From an uncultured Clostridia bacterium (lineage in GTDB: Bacteria > Bacillota > Clostridia > Christensenellales > Aristaeellaceae), in contig CALCQO010000045.1 in assembly GCA_937894675.1 (NCBI GenBank), positions 115,203 to 179,202 on the forward strand: DNA of 64,000 bases, given 5' to 3'. Positions 60,752 to 64,000 of this stretch are shown here, one piece after another. A program made the position numbers and the translations under genes. Under the pieces are notes generated by a model. That model was not told the origin of the DNA, ran no database searches, and was given only the letters and a program-made list of their open reading frames with translations. Numbering within the stretch: position 1 is the stretch's first letter; every line of letters begins with the position of its first letter.

Positions 60752-62479
60752 TTAGCGCGTACCCCAGTTGGAACGCCAGAACGTGAACCACGCGATGGGC
60801 ATTTGCCAAATCAGTACGGCGACATAGAACAGGTTGTACAGGATGCCGTGCAGCCAGGTGGTGCTTCTTCTTAGGAAGAGCTGGGCGAAGCTGGTCATCA
60901 TGGACATCAGCATGATGCCTACCAGGAACACCACCGGCACCTGCCCCAGGGCGAGGGGCACATAGACCGCGTTGTACAGCACGATGATGGGCGAGAGAAT
61001 GGTAATCACCATGCCAAAGTAGAAGGACAGGGACATGAACGGCTCTTTCTTCCACATGAACCCGGCGGCGATGAAGCTTTCCCGCAGCCAGGAGCGTTTC
61101 CAGCGCATCTGCTGTTTGAAGAACACGCTGTAGTTGCTGGGCACGATGGTGAAGGCGACGGCGGTATCCTGATAGTTGGTGCGGTGGTTGCGCAGCATGA
61201 AGTTGGTCATGCTTCGGTCGTCGCCGAAGGTGGCGCGCTGGCCCAGGAACTGCTGATCAAGCCAGTCGTCCAGGTGCTCGAGCATGACGGATTTGCGGTA
61301 GCACGCCAGCGGCCCGGACAGGCAGGTGACCCCGTCAAAGACGGCTTCCGCTGCTTTCATCACCCGAAAGGCTACATAGTAGCGCACGGACTGCATGCGG
61401 GTCAGGTTGTTGGTGAAGGTATTGGCCACGTCGGTGCGGCCGGAAACGCCGGCAATCTTCTCATCCTTGAAGGGCTGCACCAGGTTGCGGATGGCGTCGG
61501 GCTCCAGAAAGCTGTCCGAGTCCACGAACACAACCAATTCATGCCGGGCTTCCTTCACGCCCCAGGCCATGGCGTGGCGTTTGCCCGCGTTCTTGGGCTG
61601 TTTAAGCAACCGCACCCGCTCGCGCACCGAGAAGCGCTCGCCTTCCTTGAACAGGTGTTCCAGGGTGCGCTCAATCACCTCCAGGGAGTTGTCGGTGGAC
61701 TTGTCGTCCACGATCAGCACCTCCAGCTTGTCCGCCGGATAATCCTGATCCAGGGCGTTGGTGATGGTGCGGTCAATCCACTCCTGCTCGTTGTAGCAGG
61801 GAATGATGATGGTAACGCCCGGCGTGTAGTCTTCATCCACCTTGACGGGGCGGTAGAAGGAGCCGAACAGGTAGCGGCTGAGCAGGTATACACCTGTAAC
61901 CACGCTGTACACCGCGGTGATGCGGTTGAAGCGGAAGAAGAACAGGCTCTCGGCCCTGAGCAGCATGGCGACCAGGGAGATCAGCAGCAGCGCCGCGAAG
62001 GCGATGGTGGCGTACACGGTCTCCCGCGCCCGGAAGTAGCGGCTCATGGGTTTTTCGAAGGCGTAGGCTACCGCTTGCTCCTCAGGCAGGGTGCGGATCT
62101 TGGCGGCGCGGATAATCAGGGGTTTCTTTTCCATGCCCTCCTCCATCGCCCCCGGGGGGATGCGGAAGGAGAGGGTGGCGTCGTCCATGCCGGACAGGCG
62201 CTCATACTCCTGAGCCGTGGCGGCCTTGAGCAGGATGCCGCTTTGGGATACGTCGATGCTGGTGGCGCGCAGCGCCCCTTTCTTGGAGCGCACCTTCACC
62301 GGGAACTGAGCCAGGAAGCGTTTTCCGGGTTCTTTGCTGTGCGCCACCTTCTGGTCTTTGGTGAATGCGTTTCTTCGGTCATCCTTGCCCCTCACCTGGA
62401 AGGGATCGGGAACATGGGATAATATTCTCCGGTCTGTTTTGGCGCTGGATAGCACCTCTTTTATTTGTTTATTTCGCAT
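60752..62479 (-). CDS. PilZ-GT2 polysaccharide synthase
   Basis: 575 aa. N-terminal PilZ-like domain (about 50-140) with DVSQSG at 76-81; the RxxxR arm reads Arg54-x3-Gln58, so the second Arg is missing. Two helices (about 155-200), then a processive GT2 core (VTIIIPCYNEQEWIDRT, VDDKSTDNS, VFVDSDSFLEPDA, FGDDRSM, QQMRWKRSW) and four C-terminal helices. Same plan as hyaluronan/cellulose/PNAG synthases. Makes and exports an aminosugar or glucan polymer, perhaps under c-di-GMP control. Overlaps the deacetylase end. Confidence 0.88.
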   Translation of the reverse strand: MRNKQIKEVLSSAKTDRRILSHVPDPFQVRGKDDRRNAFTKDQKVAHSKEPGKRFLAQFPVKVRSKKGALRATSIDVSQSGILLKAATAQEYERLSGMDDATLSFRIPPGAMEEGMEKKPLIIRAAKIRTLPEEQAVAYAFEKPMSRYFRARETVYATIAFAALLLISLVAMLLRAESLFFFRFNRITAVYSVVTGVYLLSRYLFGSFYRPVKVDEDYTPGVTIIIPCYNEQEWIDRTITNALDQDYPADKLEVLIVDDKSTDNSLEVIERTLEHLFKEGERFSVRERVRLLKQPKNAGKRHAMAWGVKEARHELVVFVDSDSFLEPDAIRNLVQPFKDEKIAGVSGRTDVANTFTNNLTRMQSVRYYVAFRVMKAAEAVFDGVTCLSGPLACYRKSVMLEHLDDWLDQQFLGQRATFGDDRSMTNFMLRNHRTNYQDTAVAFTIVPSNYSVFFKQQMRWKRSWLRESFIAAGFMWKKEPFMSLSFYFGMVITILSPIIVLYNAVYVPLALGQVPVVFLVGIMLMSMMTSFAQLFLRRSTTWLHGILYNLFYVAVLIWQMPIAWFTFWRSNWGTR

Positions 62480-63443
62480 GTGGTACCGCCCTTCCGTCCT
62501 GCATCTTCAGCGGGAAATAATCGCCCAGCCGGTCGAAGGTGAATCCCTGGGACCGGGCATATTCGATGATTTCCGGTAAAGCCTCGTTTGCGGACGCGTT
62601 GTCGCTGGAGTGGATGAGCACCATGGCTCCGTTGTTGATGTATCGTTTGACAAAGCGCAGCACTTGCTGAGCATTGCGTGTGTAGTCGTGGGTACTGACG
62701 CGCGAGCCGATCACGGCCTGATAGCCGGTGGCCAGAATGGCGTTGATGGACTTGCGGTCGGTGGAGAGCTGCGGCGGCTGGAACAGCAAATCGGGCGTGT
62801 GTCCAAGGGCGACTGTTACCTCCTGGAAGGCCTTCACAGTAAGCTCCTGCAGCAATTGGGGATCGGTGTAGGGCATCAGCTCATGGTTGTAGGAATGGTT
62901 GCCGATGCTGTGCCCCGCCTCATCTATGGCGCGCAGCAGGTTGGGGTTGTTGGCCGCACGGCTGGCGATGACGAAGAAGGTTGCCTTTACATCATGCTCC
63001 TTGAGGATATCCAGCATGCGGGTGATGGTTTTGTCGCTGCCCCAGTCGTCAATAACCAGGAACACACGGCGCTCATCGGTTACCAGTCTGCTGAGGTACC
63101 CCTGCCCCAGGGGCGCGTCCTTGTCGTAATCCATGTTCACCCGTACGCTGTTCCATCCGGGGATGGACTCCAGGGGCTGCAGGGTGTAGGTGTTGTCCAG
63201 CAGCGCATCGGGTGTCACCAGTCGGTAGCCGGTATCAGCCACGATATGCTCGATGCCTTGCAATAGTTCGGTGGTTTGTGTGTATCCGTCCAGGTCCACC
63301 CGGATGATTTCGCCGCGGCGCACGCCCCATTTGAAGCGGTCCGCCAGCACATCCTGGGCTGTCTGGCTCTGAAGCGGCGCTACCCTGGTTTGGAAGCTGA
63401 GCAGGCTGACCCCCGCGTCGCTGGCCGCCTGCAGGGTTTCCAC
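62469..63443 (-). CDS. Polysaccharide deacetylase, C-terminal part after a frameshift
   Basis: NodB domain with intact-looking metal motifs: FLVIDDWGSDKTITRMLDILKEHDVKATFFVIA (Asp-Asp) and GHSIGNHSYNHE (HxxxH); ILIHSSDNASANEALPEII-like end motif is VLIHSSDNASANEAL. The Arg of motif 3 is Gln (LLFQPPQL). The listed GTG start has no RBS; the frame is open further back (KHYAPLSGRSGVETLQ) to a G5 tract at 63484-63488, where it joins the reading frame of the next entry. So this is most likely the 3' part of one gene. Would trim acetyl groups from the polymer made by the PilZ-GT2 protein. Confidence 0.8.
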   Translation of the reverse strand: METLQAASDAGVSLLSFQTRVAPLQSQTAQDVLADRFKWGVRRGEIIRVDLDGYTQTTELLQGIEHIVADTGYRLVTPDALLDNTYTLQPLESIPGWNSVRVNMDYDKDAPLGQGYLSRLVTDERRVFLVIDDWGSDKTITRMLDILKEHDVKATFFVIASRAANNPNLLRAIDEAGHSIGNHSYNHELMPYTDPQLLQELTVKAFQEVTVALGHTPDLLFQPPQLSTDRKSINAILATGYQAVIGSRVSTHDYTRNAQQVLRFVKRYINNGAMVLIHSSDNASANEALPEIIEYARSQGFTFDRLGDYFPLKMQDGRAVPHAK

Positions 63444-63457
63444 CCCGCTGCGTCCGC

Positions 63458-64000
63458 TCAGCGGCGCGTAGTGCTTGGTTTCACCCCCAGCTTTTCTTTG
63501 AGCAGCAGGGCATTGCGCTGGATTTCCTGGTAGGCTTCCTGATAGTTCAGGCCGCTGACGCTGCCGCCGGTGAAGCCGCCGTTGACGATGGCGTGGCCTG
63601 CCTTGGCCAGCTCCTTGATTACTTCCGGCTGGGCCGCGGCGTCCTGCCCGGTAACGATGATGGCGGATTTTTCTTTGCTGTTCTTCAGGTATTCCCGCAC
63701 CGCCGCCAAATCCTGCGGGTTTTGGGGCAGTCTAATCAGCAGGGAAAGTTCCTTATCGGTGGTGAGCGCCTGGGTGACCAGAACCGCTTCCCCGCCGCTG
63801 GGTTTTTTCGCGCTGGTCAGCAGGGCTGTCAGTTCCTGGTTCTCGCCCTTGGCGATTTCCTCGGGGCTGACGAAGGTGAAGCCCTGGTCGATATAGCTTT
63901 CCAGCAGCCACTGGGTCGCCAGCAGCAGCTTGCCCTCGTTGTCCAAATCATCGGGGATGCGCTGGGGCTCGGGGGTGGGCTGCGGCGTGAGCGTGGGGGC
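63458..64000 (-). CDS. Polysaccharide deacetylase-like, N-terminal part, cut by window end
   Basis: At least 180 residues, open to the window edge on a Pro/Thr-rich linker (APTLTPQPTPEPQ), so the start lies outside. The globular part (LLLATQWLLESYIDQGFTFVSPEEIA, IIVTGQDAAAQPEVIKELAKAGHAIVNGG, EIQRNALLLKEKLGV) is a first NodB-like half domain with no HxxxH. The frame ends at 63458 just after the G5 tract; one extra G would join it to the deacetylase domain downstream. The two together would be one tandem-domain, linker-anchored protein. Confidence 0.7.
   Translation of the reverse strand, partial: APTLTPQPTPEPQRIPDDLDNEGKLLLATQWLLESYIDQGFTFVSPEEIAKGENQELTALLTSAKKPSGGEAVLVTQALTTDKELSLLIRLPQNPQDLAAVREYLKNSKEKSAIIVTGQDAAAQPEVIKELAKAGHAIVNGGFTGGSVSGLNYQEAYQEIQRNALLLKEKLGVKPSTTRR

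Noticed and set aside
63476..63490. Programmed -1 frameshift at the G5 tract
   Set aside because: The site does not fit the X-XXY-YYZ slippery pattern (A-site GTG would slip to GGT), and no obvious downstream stimulator was seen; mutation, phase variation or a sequence error are simpler.

Overview
The window reads as a chromosomal segment of an anaerobic Bacillota (Clostridia-like) bacterium with fairly GC-rich coding DNA. Pointers to this are WhiA, a Crh/HPr-type protein with Ser46 but no His15, a T-box leader on thrS, GGAGG-type ribosome binding sites, MurF with an N-terminal membrane domain, LplABC-type sugar uptake genes, and many TTGACA / TG-N-TATAAT promoters. I cannot place it to genus. 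No rRNA or tRNA gene was seen.

Layout. 1-2.9 kb: end of a polyamine-type ABC operon (potC-like) running into murG and phzF. 3-6.4 kb (minus): a VanY-family protein with a broken active site, then murB-whiA-HPr-like. 6.4-11.5 kb (plus): murC-lepA-zinc-ribbon membrane protein. 11.6-15.7 kb (minus): GNAT, alpha/beta hydrolase, membrane murF, ddl. 15.8-22.9 kb: aldo/keto reductase, an ArsR regulator with a heterodimeric ABC exporter, a 2-hydroxyacid dehydrogenase and a VOC protein. With murG, murB, murC, murF and ddl, much of the cytoplasmic peptidoglycan pathway lies in the first 15 kb.

22.87-28.3 kb holds a complete, compact type II-C CRISPR-Cas locus: array (nine identical 36-nt repeats plus one degenerate end repeat), cas2, cas1, a 1093-residue cas9 with all RuvC/HNH residues, and a tracrRNA gene with promoter, anti-repeat, stem and terminator. 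The tracrRNA fixes crRNA polarity as plus strand, opposite to the cas genes. Every repeat ends in an extended -10 element, so each spacer may have its own promoter. The 3' end of cas9 (PAM-interacting region) is far more AT-rich than the rest of the gene.

28.4-44.4 kb: thrS behind a T-box; an ECF sigma factor with a membrane partner; an lplABC-like sugar importer; a SagB-type oxidoreductase; a cytosolic ParB-like/BMP fusion; a metallophosphoesterase; a receiver-less winged-helix regulator; a three-gene parAB operon; an RluA-type pseudouridine synthase; and a secreted protein. 44.5-50.2 kb: an intracellular alpha-amylase, a Fe-S aldo/keto reductase, and a metal operon (101-residue protein, P1B ATPase with CPG in place of CPC, separate HMA protein) behind a TTTGACC-N2-GGTCAAA palindrome. 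50.2-57.5 kb: a ferric/organophosphate-type ABC importer with two ATPases and a divergent membrane AraC regulator. 57.8-64 kb: a surface-polysaccharide operon (deacetylase, PilZ-GT2 synthase, degenerate deacetylase, GH18-like protein) cut by the window end; its first gene carries a frameshift at a G5 tract.
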